From Chloroflexota bacterium (lineage in GTDB: Bacteria; Chloroflexota; UBA6077; FW602-bin22; JAMCYS01): a stretch of DNA of 41,182 bases. The translations under genes were made by a program, and so were the position numbers. Under the pieces are notes generated by a model. That model was not told where the DNA came from and did no database searches. It worked only from the letters and a program-made list of their open reading frames with translations. The stretch spans positions 1 through 41,182 of the forward strand of contig JAMCYS010000132.1 in assembly GCA_023473795.1 (NCBI GenBank). The letters are read 5' to 3'. Numbering within the stretch: the first letter of the stretch is position 1; each line of letters opens with the position of its first letter. Shown one piece after another: positions 1 to 7,052 of the stretch.

Positions 1-84
1 CCATGTCCCCGAAGCGTAGCGAAGGTGGCGGCCGCGGCCGCCGTAGCGGCGTAGTTGCCAGCTCGGCGTGGGGATTAGACGGGC

Positions 85-112
85 GGGCGGGTACGGAGCC
101 CCGCCCCTACCG
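85..112 (-). repeat. GGTAG-flanked hairpin element, copy C
   Basis: On the minus strand the sequence GGTAG is followed by a G/C-rich stem (GGGCGGG / CCCGCCC) with a short loop containing CTCCGT. It has the same design as the two elements near 32.95-33.02 kb, so it looks like a dispersed intergenic hairpin family of the REP type. It lies upstream of the first gene with no visible coding role. The left 218 bases otherwise hold only GC-rich palindromic sequence such as GCGGCCGCGGCCGC near base 30. Confidence 0.45.
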
Positions 113-218
113 CCATACCTGCCAGTTATGCACGGATGTCAACTGGGCCGATTGACCGGGTTCGACGCAAAGAGTAGCATCTTGACGGCCGAAAGTAAGG
201 GATGGAGGGAGGCCAGCG

Positions 219-803
219 ATGGCAGATTCGACCCAGAAAGCTTTGACGGCGTCGATTTGGCCGCTGACCGCGGAGCGATGGCCGGACCTGGAGCGCCTCT
301 TCGGCCCGCACGGGGCCTCCAGCGGCTGCTGGTGTATGTGGTGGCGCCTGCCCCGCAAGCAGTGGGAGGCGCAGCGGGGAGAGGCCAACCGCCGGGCCTT
401 CCAGGCAATCGTGGCGGTGGGCGAGGAGCCAGGTTTGCTCGCCTACGTTGGGGAAGAACCAGTCGGCTGGTGCGCGGTGGCGCCGCGCGGGTCGTACCCC
501 TCGATGGAACGGGCGCCCACGTTGAAGTCGGTCGACAACCTGCCTGTGTGGGCGGTATCCTGCTTTTTCATCGCCCAGCCCTGGCGCCGGCACGGTTTGT
601 CGCTGGCTCTGCTGCGACAGGCGGTGGCTTTCGCCCGCGGCAAGGGCGCCCAGGTCGTGGAGGGCTACCCGCGCGAGGCGAGCACGGGCAGGATGGCGGA
701 CGATTGGTTGTGGACAGGGCTGCCATCCGCCTTTCGCCAGGCAGGCTTCGTAGAGGTCGTGCGGCGCTCCCCCACCCGGCCGATAATGCGCTGTCTTCCC
801 TGA
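219..803 (+). CDS. GNAT-family N-acetyltransferase
   Basis: A 194-residue protein predicted to transfer an acetyl group from acetyl-CoA to an unknown amine. The acetyl-CoA loop is visible as RRHGLS (about residues 123-128), after a beta strand with FFIAQPW. The N-terminal part has a Cys/Trp-rich stretch, CWCMWWRLP (37-45), which I recall from a subgroup of GNAT proteins annotated only as acetyltransferases. The start is an ATG placed after the purine-rich ribosome site GGAGGGAGG. It stands alone, convergent with the PAP2 gene. The substrate cannot be told from sequence. Confidence 0.8.
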   Translation: MADSTQKALTASIWPLTAERWPDLERLFGPHGASSGCWCMWWRLPRKQWEAQRGEANRRAFQAIVAVGEEPGLLAYVGEEPVGWCAVAPRGSYPSMERAPTLKSVDNLPVWAVSCFFIAQPWRRHGLSLALLRQAVAFARGKGAQVVEGYPREASTGRMADDWLWTGLPSAFRQAGFVEVVRRSPTRPIMRCLP

Positions 804-866
804 CCAAGTGTGCCCCGGGGAGTTGCGTTGGTCTCGCTGGTACGCGCCCTGCAACCTCCTCCGGCC

Positions 867-885
867 GGCCTCGAGCGCCGAGGCC
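867..885. terminator. Hairpin between convergent genes, possible terminator
   Basis: A perfect 7-bp stem GGCCTCG / CGAGGCC with a 5-nt loop lies downstream of the GNAT gene and downstream of the PAP2 stop on the other strand. There is no T-tract on either side, so intrinsic termination is uncertain. Confidence 0.3.
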
Positions 886-1005
886 AGACACCATCTGCCC
901 GTTAGGAGGAGAGGGTGACGCCCAACAAAGAGCAAGCAACAGCCCGGTTGAAGTGGAGTTTACCTTACACCTGGAGACTGGCCAGAAGCACGGCAAGAAA
1001 GCCGC

Positions 1006-1683
1006 CTAGCAGCCGGCGCGAGCTGCCAATCGGGGGGCGAGCGTCGCGGCCAAGGGTAGAGCAGTCGATGCGCCCAATGCCAAACCGGCGACGACGTCAC
1101 TGAGCCAGTGATCGCCAACGTAAACCCGCGTGTAGGCGATGAAGAGGGCCAGCAAGAGCGCACCGGCCGCGGCCGCTCGCCAGCCGAAGCCTCCTCTCTG
1201 CCAGAGAACCACCGCCAGGAAGGTGAGGAAGAAGCCCGTGCGCAAGGCGTGCCCGCTAGGGTAGGCCCCACCGAGTTCGACCACCGTCAGCGGGTAAGGG
1301 ACGCTACTGTGTAGATCGGCTGGCACGTAGGGTTGATTGACGAAGCGCTTCAGCACCATTTCAACCGGCGTGGCCACGACGAAAGCGAACGGCGCCAGGG
1401 CCCACAGCCCTAGACCGCGCCGCCAGAGGTAGAGTGCCCCCAGAGCACTGTAGCCCAGGGACAACTCGGCCGAGAACATTATGCCCGTGACGGCGCCGAT
1501 CACCTCCAGCACCGGATTCTCTATGGTCAGCTTGCCAAAGGTAACGGCGTGATCGAGCGGCGCCAGGACCCGCAGCTGCACGAGTACGCTGAGGGCCACA
1601 AAGAAGAATAGCCCCGCGAGAGCCAACGCGTACTCAATCCGCCAGCCGGTGGTGGTGGCGCTGGGTCCGGTACGCGACGCCAT
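1006..1683 (-). CDS. PAP2-family membrane phosphatase
   Basis: A 225-residue integral membrane protein of the phosphatidic acid phosphatase type 2 family, which removes phosphate from lipid phosphates such as undecaprenyl pyrophosphate. Family motif 2 is PSGH (142-145) and motif 3 is TRVYVGDHWLSD (185-196) with catalytic His192 and Asp196. Motif 1 is divergent: Lys112 is present but the usual RP pair after six residues reads YV. About five or six hydrophobic segments are visible. It starts directly after the cytidine deaminase stop with no gap, as last gene of the glmU operon. A role in recycling the lipid carrier would fit the GlmU neighbour, but that is inference. Confidence 0.85.
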   Translation of the reverse strand: MASRTGPSATTTGWRIEYALALAGLFFFVALSVLVQLRVLAPLDHAVTFGKLTIENPVLEVIGAVTGIMFSAELSLGYSALGALYLWRRGLGLWALAPFAFVVATPVEMVLKRFVNQPYVPADLHSSVPYPLTVVELGGAYPSGHALRTGFFLTFLAVVLWQRGGFGWRAAAAGALLLALFIAYTRVYVGDHWLSDVVAGLALGASTALPLAATLAPRLAARAGC

Positions 1684-2148
1684 CTACTGCCGCGACCCGG
1701 AGCCCGAACCTCGGCCTTGGGCGGTGCTGTCTCCGGCGGTCGGTGCCAAATTCGGCCCCGCAAAGGAAGCGGGCAATAAGTCCGCGAGGACTGCCTGGAA
1801 CACTGCTTCTCCGCGGCAGAAGGAGAAGACTTCCGCGCCGGGACCGAACTCGGACAGGAACTGCCGGCAGGCACCGCAGGGAGGCGTAGGCGCATCCGTG
1901 GGAGTGTAGATGACCGCGGCCACTAGACGGCGATGCCCGGCGGCGACTGCCGCTGCCATCGCCACGCGCTCGGCGCAGAGAGTGAGGCCGAAGGAAACAT
2001 TCTCCACGTTGGCCCCGGCGAAGGTCGTGCCGTCGTCGAGAAGCACGGCCGCTCCCACCGGAAAGCCGCTGTAGGGGCAGTAGGCCCGCTCGGCGGCGGC
2101 TCTGGCCAGGCCCAGCAACTTCTGGATCGCGCGGTCGGTCGACTCCAC
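1684..2148 (-). CDS. cdd: Cytidine deaminase
   Basis: Deaminates cytidine and deoxycytidine to uridine and deoxyuridine in pyrimidine salvage. It has the three-cysteine zinc site of the small homotetrameric type: CAE (58-60, Glu60 as proton shuttle) and PCGAC (90-94). YCPYSGFPVGAA near residue 23 and NVEN near 47 form the substrate pocket. The core ends near residue 130; the last 20 or so residues are a Gly/Ser-rich tail not typical of the family. The GTG start lies immediately after the stop of the upstream CBS protein, so translation is probably coupled. Confidence 0.93.
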   Translation of the reverse strand: MESTDRAIQKLLGLARAAAERAYCPYSGFPVGAAVLLDDGTTFAGANVENVSFGLTLCAERVAMAAAVAAGHRRLVAAVIYTPTDAPTPPCGACRQFLSEFGPGAEVFSFCRGEAVFQAVLADLLPASFAGPNLAPTAGDSTAQGRGSGSGSRQ

Positions 2149-3459
2149 TCAGCGACCCCGCGCTTTCGCTTCGACGGGCTCGTCCGCTTCTGTGTCCTCG
2201 GCCTCGTGCCGCTCCACCTTCACCTCGCCGATGCGCCGCCCGGCTACCGAGAGCACCACTACCTTCAACCCCTGGACCACGAAGGAATCGCCGGGGTGCG
2301 CCATCGTGCCTAGATGATGATAGACGAAGCCGCCGATGGTATCGAAGCCATCGGTCGCCAGGTCGACCCCCAGAGTGCGGTTGACGTCGTCGACGCTAAC
2401 CCCGCCGTCGAACACGGCGGATGCCTCACTCAGGACCTGGATGCGCTCCTGCTCCGCGAAGTCGAACTCGTCGCGAATCTCACCCACGATCTCTTCCAGG
2501 AGGTCCTCGATGGTGACCAACCCGGCCGTGCCGCCGTACTCGTCAACCACGATCGCCATATGCACCCGCGCTTGCCGCAACTCGCGCAGCAACTCATCCA
2601 CGTGCTTGGACTCCGGCACGAAATAGGCCGGCCGGGCCAGCTGCCGGGCCGTGGCCTGTAACCGACCCTGCCGAAGCACCGGCAGGAAGTCCTTCACGTA
2701 GAGAATGCCAACCACGTCGTCGATGCTACCTTCGTATACTGGGATGCGCGAGTGGCCCAGCTCGGTGACGAGGTCGATAATCTCGGCCAACGTTGCCTCA
2801 GCCGGCACGGCGGTGACGTCGATGCGGGGCACCATGATTTCGTGGGCGGTCTTGTCTTCCAGCTCGATGATCCGGGTGATCATCGCGCGCTCGCTCTCCT
2901 CGGCCGGAACCCCTTCTTCACCCCCGCCAACCATGAGAAAGAGTGCTTCCTCGTTCAGCAGGGCCGCTCGTCTTTCGCCGTGACCGCCGGCCAGGCGCAA
3001 GAGCCAGCCAACCACAGCTTGGGCGGGCACGCTGACCGGTCGCAGCAAGCGGCTGGCAAAATCGAGGGGACCTTCCAGCAAACGGGCCGTCAGTCGGGGG
3101 TCGCGCAGCGCGAGCGACTTGGCAACCATCTGCAGCAGCAACAGACCAAACAGCAGTAGAAGCGCCAGCAAGACGTCGGCCAGCGGTGCCGCCCCGTAGC
3201 CGAAAAAGGCCACGACGGTCATTGCCATCGCGGCACCTGCTAGCCCGATAACGTTGAGAAGCAGGAGCGAGGACGCGTAGACTTCGGACTGGTCTAGCAA
3301 CCTCTCGATCGCTTTGGCCCGCTGCATGCCTTCGTCCTCCAGGCGCTGCAGCCGGACCTGGTTGATAGGGGTGATCGCCTCCTGGGCGCCCGCAGCGAAG
3401 GCGCTGACGGCCGCGAACAGGAACCCGGCGAACCACCCCAAGGTACTATAGGCTTCCAA
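2149..3459 (-). CDS. CNNM/CorC (HlyC)-type membrane protein with CBS pair
   Basis: A 436-residue protein with the usual order of the hemolysin C/CorC/CNNM family. An N-terminal DUF21 membrane domain (residues 1-180, about four hydrophobic segments) is followed by a CBS pair (about 205-330, including [11 protein letters not shown] and [22 protein letters not shown]) and a C-terminal CorC/HlyC transporter-associated domain (340-425). Family members are linked to Mg2+/Co2+ export or resistance; haemolysin activity is not implied. It begins 19 bases after glmU and is followed without gap by cdd. Confidence 0.9.
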   Translation of the reverse strand: MEAYSTLGWFAGFLFAAVSAFAAGAQEAITPINQVRLQRLEDEGMQRAKAIERLLDQSEVYASSLLLLNVIGLAGAAMAMTVVAFFGYGAAPLADVLLALLLLFGLLLLQMVAKSLALRDPRLTARLLEGPLDFASRLLRPVSVPAQAVVGWLLRLAGGHGERRAALLNEEALFLMVGGGEEGVPAEESERAMITRIIELEDKTAHEIMVPRIDVTAVPAEATLAEIIDLVTELGHSRIPVYEGSIDDVVGILYVKDFLPVLRQGRLQATARQLARPAYFVPESKHVDELLRELRQARVHMAIVVDEYGGTAGLVTIEDLLEEIVGEIRDEFDFAEQERIQVLSEASAVFDGGVSVDDVNRTLGVDLATDGFDTIGGFVYHHLGTMAHPGDSFVVQGLKVVVLSVAGRRIGEVKVERHEAEDTEADEPVEAKARGR

Positions 3460-3478
3460 AATCTACCAACTCCCCCCT

Positions 3479-4864
3479 TTAGGTCTTCTTCTCGACTAGT
3501 GGCCGACGCGCCCGCTTAACGACGGCCGGCACGCCATAGGCCACACTATCTGGCGGCAAGTCACGAGTGACCACGGACCCAGCGCCAGTGGTGGAACGAG
3601 CCCCGATACGAACCGGCGCAACCAGCATGGTGTCGCTGCCCAAACCGACTTCGTCTTCCACCACCGTGCGACTCTTGGTTCTAGTTTCGCTGTCGTAATT
3701 GCAGGTGATGGTCCCGGCGCCCACGTTGACGCCGGCGCCGACGGTGGCGTCGCCAAGATAGCTGAAGTGATGCATCTTCGTGCCCGGGCCGAGGTACGAT
3801 TGCTTGACTTCGGCGAAGTTGCCCAATTCCACTCCCCCGGCCAAATGCGCCCCGGGGCGCAAATGGCAGAAAGGCCCCAGAGTCACGTCGTCCTCCACTC
3901 GGGCCGACTCCAGGAACGAAGCGACCACGCGGCTGCGATCGCCGACGCTGCTATCTTCTATCACGGCGCCCGGGCCAATCTGGCAGTCGGCGCCGATGCG
4001 GGTGCTGCCTCGCAGGAGGCAGTTGGGCCAGATCACAGTATCCTGGCCAATCGCCACCGTGGCGTCGACCAGGCAAGAGCCAGGATCGACGAAGGTTACG
4101 CCCGCGCGCATCAGGCGCTCGCGGACCCGCGAGCGGGCCACGCGCTCGGCCTCGGCCAGCGCCACGCGGTCGTTGATGCCCATCGCTTCGCTGGCCTCCG
4201 CCAGCGTGACGGTCTCCACCTCTTCGCCTTCCCCGACGGCCATGGCGATCAGGTCGGTCAAGTAGTACTCGCCCTTCGGGCTCAGCTGGACGCGCTCGAG
4301 GTGCGGCCAGAGCCAGGAGGCGCGGAAACAATATACACCGCTGTTGATCTCGCGAACCTGCCGCTGCTCGGGCGAGGCGACGGCTTCTTCCATGATACCA
4401 GCCACCCGCCCGCGCTCGTCTCGCAAAATCCTACCGTAGCCCGCGGGATCGGCGGCGGTGGCGGTCAGCATCGTGACGGCCGGGGCGCGCCCGGCTTGCA
4501 GGTCCAGCAAGGACCGCAACGTGGCACCCCGCAGCAAGGGCGTGTCGCCGTACAACACCAGCACGGTGTCGACCTGCCCTGCTAGCACAGGGCGTGCCTG
4601 CGCCACGGCGTGGCCGGTGCCGAGTTGCCTGGCCTGCTCGACGTACTCGACCCGCGCGCCCAGGGCCCGGCGCACCTGCTCGGCCTCGCGGCCCACCACC
4701 AAGAGCGCGCGGGGCACGCCGCTTTCGCCTACGGCCGCCAGAACGTGCTCGACCATGGGCACCCCGGCGACCGGATGCAACACCTTCTGCAGCTTGGATT
4801 TCATGCGCGTGCCCTGGCCGGCAGCCAGGACGACAGCCGCCGTGCGCGAATCACCAGCGATCAA
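3479..4864 (-). CDS. glmU: Bifunctional GlmU: GlcN-1-P acetyltransferase / GlcNAc-1-P uridyltransferase
   Basis: Makes UDP-N-acetylglucosamine for peptidoglycan. The N-terminal half is the uridyltransferase with LAAGQGTRMKSK near residue 10 and GTGHAV plus YGDTPLL further on. The C-terminal half is a left-handed beta helix built of hexapeptide repeats with the acetyltransferase residues (NFAEVK, NYDSETRTKS). I place the start at TTG 4864. It lies 9 nt after GGAGG (4878-4874) and directly precedes the conserved domain; an ATG at 4900 is in frame but falls in the terminator T-tract and has no ribosome site. That gives 461 residues, the normal length. It is first gene of the operon glmU-CNNM-cdd-PAP2. 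Confidence 0.95.
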   Translation of the reverse strand: MIAGDSRTAAVVLAAGQGTRMKSKLQKVLHPVAGVPMVEHVLAAVGESGVPRALLVVGREAEQVRRALGARVEYVEQARQLGTGHAVAQARPVLAGQVDTVLVLYGDTPLLRGATLRSLLDLQAGRAPAVTMLTATAADPAGYGRILRDERGRVAGIMEEAVASPEQRQVREINSGVYCFRASWLWPHLERVQLSPKGEYYLTDLIAMAVGEGEEVETVTLAEASEAMGINDRVALAEAERVARSRVRERLMRAGVTFVDPGSCLVDATVAIGQDTVIWPNCLLRGSTRIGADCQIGPGAVIEDSSVGDRSRVVASFLESARVEDDVTLGPFCHLRPGAHLAGGVELGNFAEVKQSYLGPGTKMHHFSYLGDATVGAGVNVGAGTITCNYDSETRTKSRTVVEDEVGLGSDTMLVAPVRIGARSTTGAGSVVTRDLPPDSVAYGVPAVVKRARRPLVEKKT

Positions 4865-4892
4865 GACCAGATTCCTCCCAGGCGATGGCAGA

Positions 4893-4962
4893 CACAACAA
4901 AAGGCAACGCTCATCCTCGTCGGACTCGCCTCGGGCGGGCCGACGCTGACTCGTGCGTTGCC
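4893..4962 (-). terminator. Intrinsic terminator/attenuator in the glmU leader
   Basis: On the minus strand GGCAACGC (4962-4955) pairs with GCGTTGCC (4910-4903), followed by TTTTGTTGTG. A second stem CGTCGG (4945-4940) / CCGACG (4923-4918) nests inside. It ends about 30 nt before the glmU start and lies downstream of the only clear promoter, so it could attenuate glmU or end a small RNA. Confidence 0.65.
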
Positions 4963-5074
4963 TGATTGTCCTGCAAGGTGGGAAGAGGGCGCGCGACCCT
5001 CACCCAGTTAGGTTGGTCCTCTTCTTCTAACATTTAGCTCAGGCGAGACCGCGAACAGCGCGAACTTCGCCCGC
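4963..5074 (-). ncRNA. Structured 5' leader of glmU (class unknown)
   Basis: Between the promoter and the terminator lies about 110 nt of untranslated sequence with further pairing potential, for example GAAGAGG pairing with CCTCTTC around 5022-4981. I checked by eye for T-box, TPP, FMN, SAM-I, cobalamin, glycine, SRP and 6S signatures and saw none. It may be an unnamed riboswitch-like leader or a short terminated RNA. Confidence 0.35.
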
Positions 5075-5080
5075 CCGATC

Positions 5081-5109
5081 ATTATAGCACGCCAGCCGGC
5101 TCCGGTAAA
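5081..5109 (-). promoter_or_regulatory. Sigma70-type promoter of the glmU operon
   Basis: TTTACC (5109-5104), a 17-nt spacer and a perfect TATAAT (5086-5081) on the minus strand. Transcription would start near 5074, giving a leader of about 210 nt before glmU. Confidence 0.65.
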
Positions 5110-5151
5110 GGCGACAGGCAAGCGGCCGGCAACAGCTACGCACCGCAGGCG

Positions 5152-6135
5152 CTAAGCGTCCCTGGCCTTCCGCGCCTTCACTTCGGCTGTGAGCTGGGGC
5201 ACCACCTCGAAGAGGTCGCCCACGATGCCCAGGTCGGCGAACCTGAAGATCGGCGCCTCGGGGTCCTTGTTGATGGCGATGATCGTCCCCGAGCCCTGCA
5301 TGCCCACCTTGTGCTGAATAGCGCCAGAGATGCCGCAGGCGATGTACAGCTTCGGCTTGACCGTCTTGCCTGTTTGCCCAACCTGCCGCGTGCCCGGGTA
5401 CCAGCCCGAGTCGACGGCTGCGCGCGAGGCGCCCACCACCCCACCCAACGCGTCGGCCAGGTCCTGCAGGAGGGCGAACTTCTCGGGTCCACCGAGGCCC
5501 CGCCCGCCCGAAACGATAATGTCGGCCTCTTCCAGGCTCTGCACCTGCGCCGCCTCGGCCACTAGGCCCAGCACCTTGGCCAGCCGGGTTGCCGGCGAAG
5601 GCGCATCCGCCAGCGTTACGACCTCCGGCGCGGGCGGGTTCGTGGCCGGGACGGCCGCGAACGACTTCGGGCGTACGCTGACGAAGTAGGGTGGCTCGCC
5701 CAGGCTGCGGGCGGTAACGTGGGTCGTCCCGCCTAGGGCCAGGCTCATCATCTGCACCCCGTCCTCTAGAAGGTCTACCTCCACGGCATCGGCGAGCAGG
5801 CCGGCGCCCAGGCCGGTCGCCAGGCGCCCCAGCAGGTCCTTGCCCCAAACGGTGGCGGTGGCCAGCACGAGAGCCGGACGCTCGCGCTCGATGAGGCGCG
5901 CGACCGTCTCCACTGCCGGCAGTAAGTGGAAGGCATCGTAGACATCGTCCTCGGCCACGAAGACCCGAGCCGGGCCATAAGCGGCCAGCGCGGCGACGAC
6001 GTCGCCGGACGACCTCCCCAACGTCACAGCCCAGACTTCGCCCAGCTCGCGCGCCCGACTGATGATCTCCAGCGAGCCGCGCTTGGGGACGCCTCGCCAG
6101 GACTCTATCAGCACCAGAATGGGTCTGGCTGCCAT
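5152..6135 (-). CDS. etfA: Electron transfer flavoprotein, alpha subunit
   Basis: Large subunit of the heterodimeric ETF, which carries electrons from acyl-CoA and other flavin dehydrogenases to a membrane quinone reductase or, in bifurcating types, to ferredoxin. The C-terminal FAD domain is clear: GRGLGGPEKF, then GASRAAVDSGWYPGTRQVGQ, then KLYIACGISGAIQH, and SGTIIAINKDPEAPIFRFADLG in pieces. At 327 residues it has normal length without an N-terminal ferredoxin. It follows etfB by 13 bases in one operon. No fixAB partners (fixC/fixX) are nearby, so bifurcation cannot be judged. Confidence 0.95.
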   Translation of the reverse strand: MAARPILVLIESWRGVPKRGSLEIISRARELGEVWAVTLGRSSGDVVAALAAYGPARVFVAEDDVYDAFHLLPAVETVARLIERERPALVLATATVWGKDLLGRLATGLGAGLLADAVEVDLLEDGVQMMSLALGGTTHVTARSLGEPPYFVSVRPKSFAAVPATNPPAPEVVTLADAPSPATRLAKVLGLVAEAAQVQSLEEADIIVSGGRGLGGPEKFALLQDLADALGGVVGASRAAVDSGWYPGTRQVGQTGKTVKPKLYIACGISGAIQHKVGMQGSGTIIAINKDPEAPIFRFADLGIVGDLFEVVPQLTAEVKARKARDA

Positions 6136-6148
6136 TTCTCGTGCCTCC

Positions 6149-6925
6149 CTAAATGAGTCTGGCCTTTTCCAGGAAATCAGCGATCAGCACTCCGCCTTTG
6201 CCCTCGGCCTTGCGCACAGTGCCGGCCTGCCTGGCCGGAGCAGACGCCAGCGCCACCACTCGCGTGCGCGCCCCGGCGACCCCGACCTCGCTGCCGGCCA
6301 GCCCCAGGGCGGCCAGGTCAAGCTGCTTGATCTCCTTCTTCTTGGCCGCCATGATGCCCCTGAGCGAGGGATAGCGCGGTTCGTTGATGCCCTTGACGAC
6401 GCTGACCAGCGCCGGCAGCGGCACCTCCACGAGCAGGGAACCCTCGTCGCTCTGTCTTTCGACGGCAAGTCTCTGCCCTTCGAGGGCTACCTTGCGCGCG
6501 TGGGTGACCTGAGGGAGACCCAGCAGCGCCGCCAGCCGTGCCGGCACGACGCCGGTCGTGGCGTCGGTGCTTTGCTGGCCGCAGATAACCAGGTCAAAAG
6601 GCTCCCCGTGCAGGGCGGCGGCCAGGGCTCGCGCCGTACCCAGCGTGTCCGAACCCGCCAGCGCCGGGTCGCTGACCAGAATGCCGCGCTCGACGCCCAT
6701 GGCAAAGACCCGCCGCAGGGCGTCCTGGGCCTGGGGCGCTCCTACGCAGATGGCTACGACGCTGCCGCCGTGCTTCTCGACCAGACGCAGGGCTTCCTCG
6801 ACCGCGTACTCGTCAAAGGGGTTGGGCACGGCCTGCACCTCGCGCTCCAGGCGCAGGCGGGAGGGGTCGATGGTCTTCGTGACCGTCGTGTCGGGCACCT
6901 GCTTGACGCAAACCACGATGTTCAT
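6149..6925 (-). CDS. etfB: Electron transfer flavoprotein, beta subunit
   Basis: Small ETF subunit, 258 residues. It starts MNIVVCVKQVPDT, the family N-terminus, and has NPFDEYAVEEALRL near residue 36 and the AMP/FAD-region signature CGQQSTDATTGVVPARLA near 115. The ATG is preceded by AAGGAGGC. It is the first gene of an etfB-etfA pair; no promoter of good quality was seen in the 127 bases upstream. Confidence 0.95.
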   Translation of the reverse strand: MNIVVCVKQVPDTTVTKTIDPSRLRLEREVQAVPNPFDEYAVEEALRLVEKHGGSVVAICVGAPQAQDALRRVFAMGVERGILVSDPALAGSDTLGTARALAAALHGEPFDLVICGQQSTDATTGVVPARLAALLGLPQVTHARKVALEGQRLAVERQSDEGSLLVEVPLPALVSVVKGINEPRYPSLRGIMAAKKKEIKQLDLAALGLAGSEVGVAGARTRVVALASAPARQAGTVRKAEGKGGVLIADFLEKARLI

Positions 6926-7052
6926 CCGGTGCCTCCTTGGGAGTGTCCTTCTCCAATGCTATACCAGGCCGGCGGTCGAGTCAAAGGACCAGTGTCCGCC
7001 TAGCCGCCCCGGAGTTCTCTAGCCCAACCGAGCATCTGGCGCGCTCCCTGGC

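Noticed and set aside
68-1009. 313-residue frame over the GNAT gene
   Set aside because: Out-of-frame shadow; low-complexity Gly/Arg product.
915-1103. Small gene with strong ribosome site (AGGAGGAGAGG before GTG 915)
   Set aside because: The 62-residue product is Arg-rich without motifs and runs antisense into PAP2; the site may be chance. Left out as unsupported.
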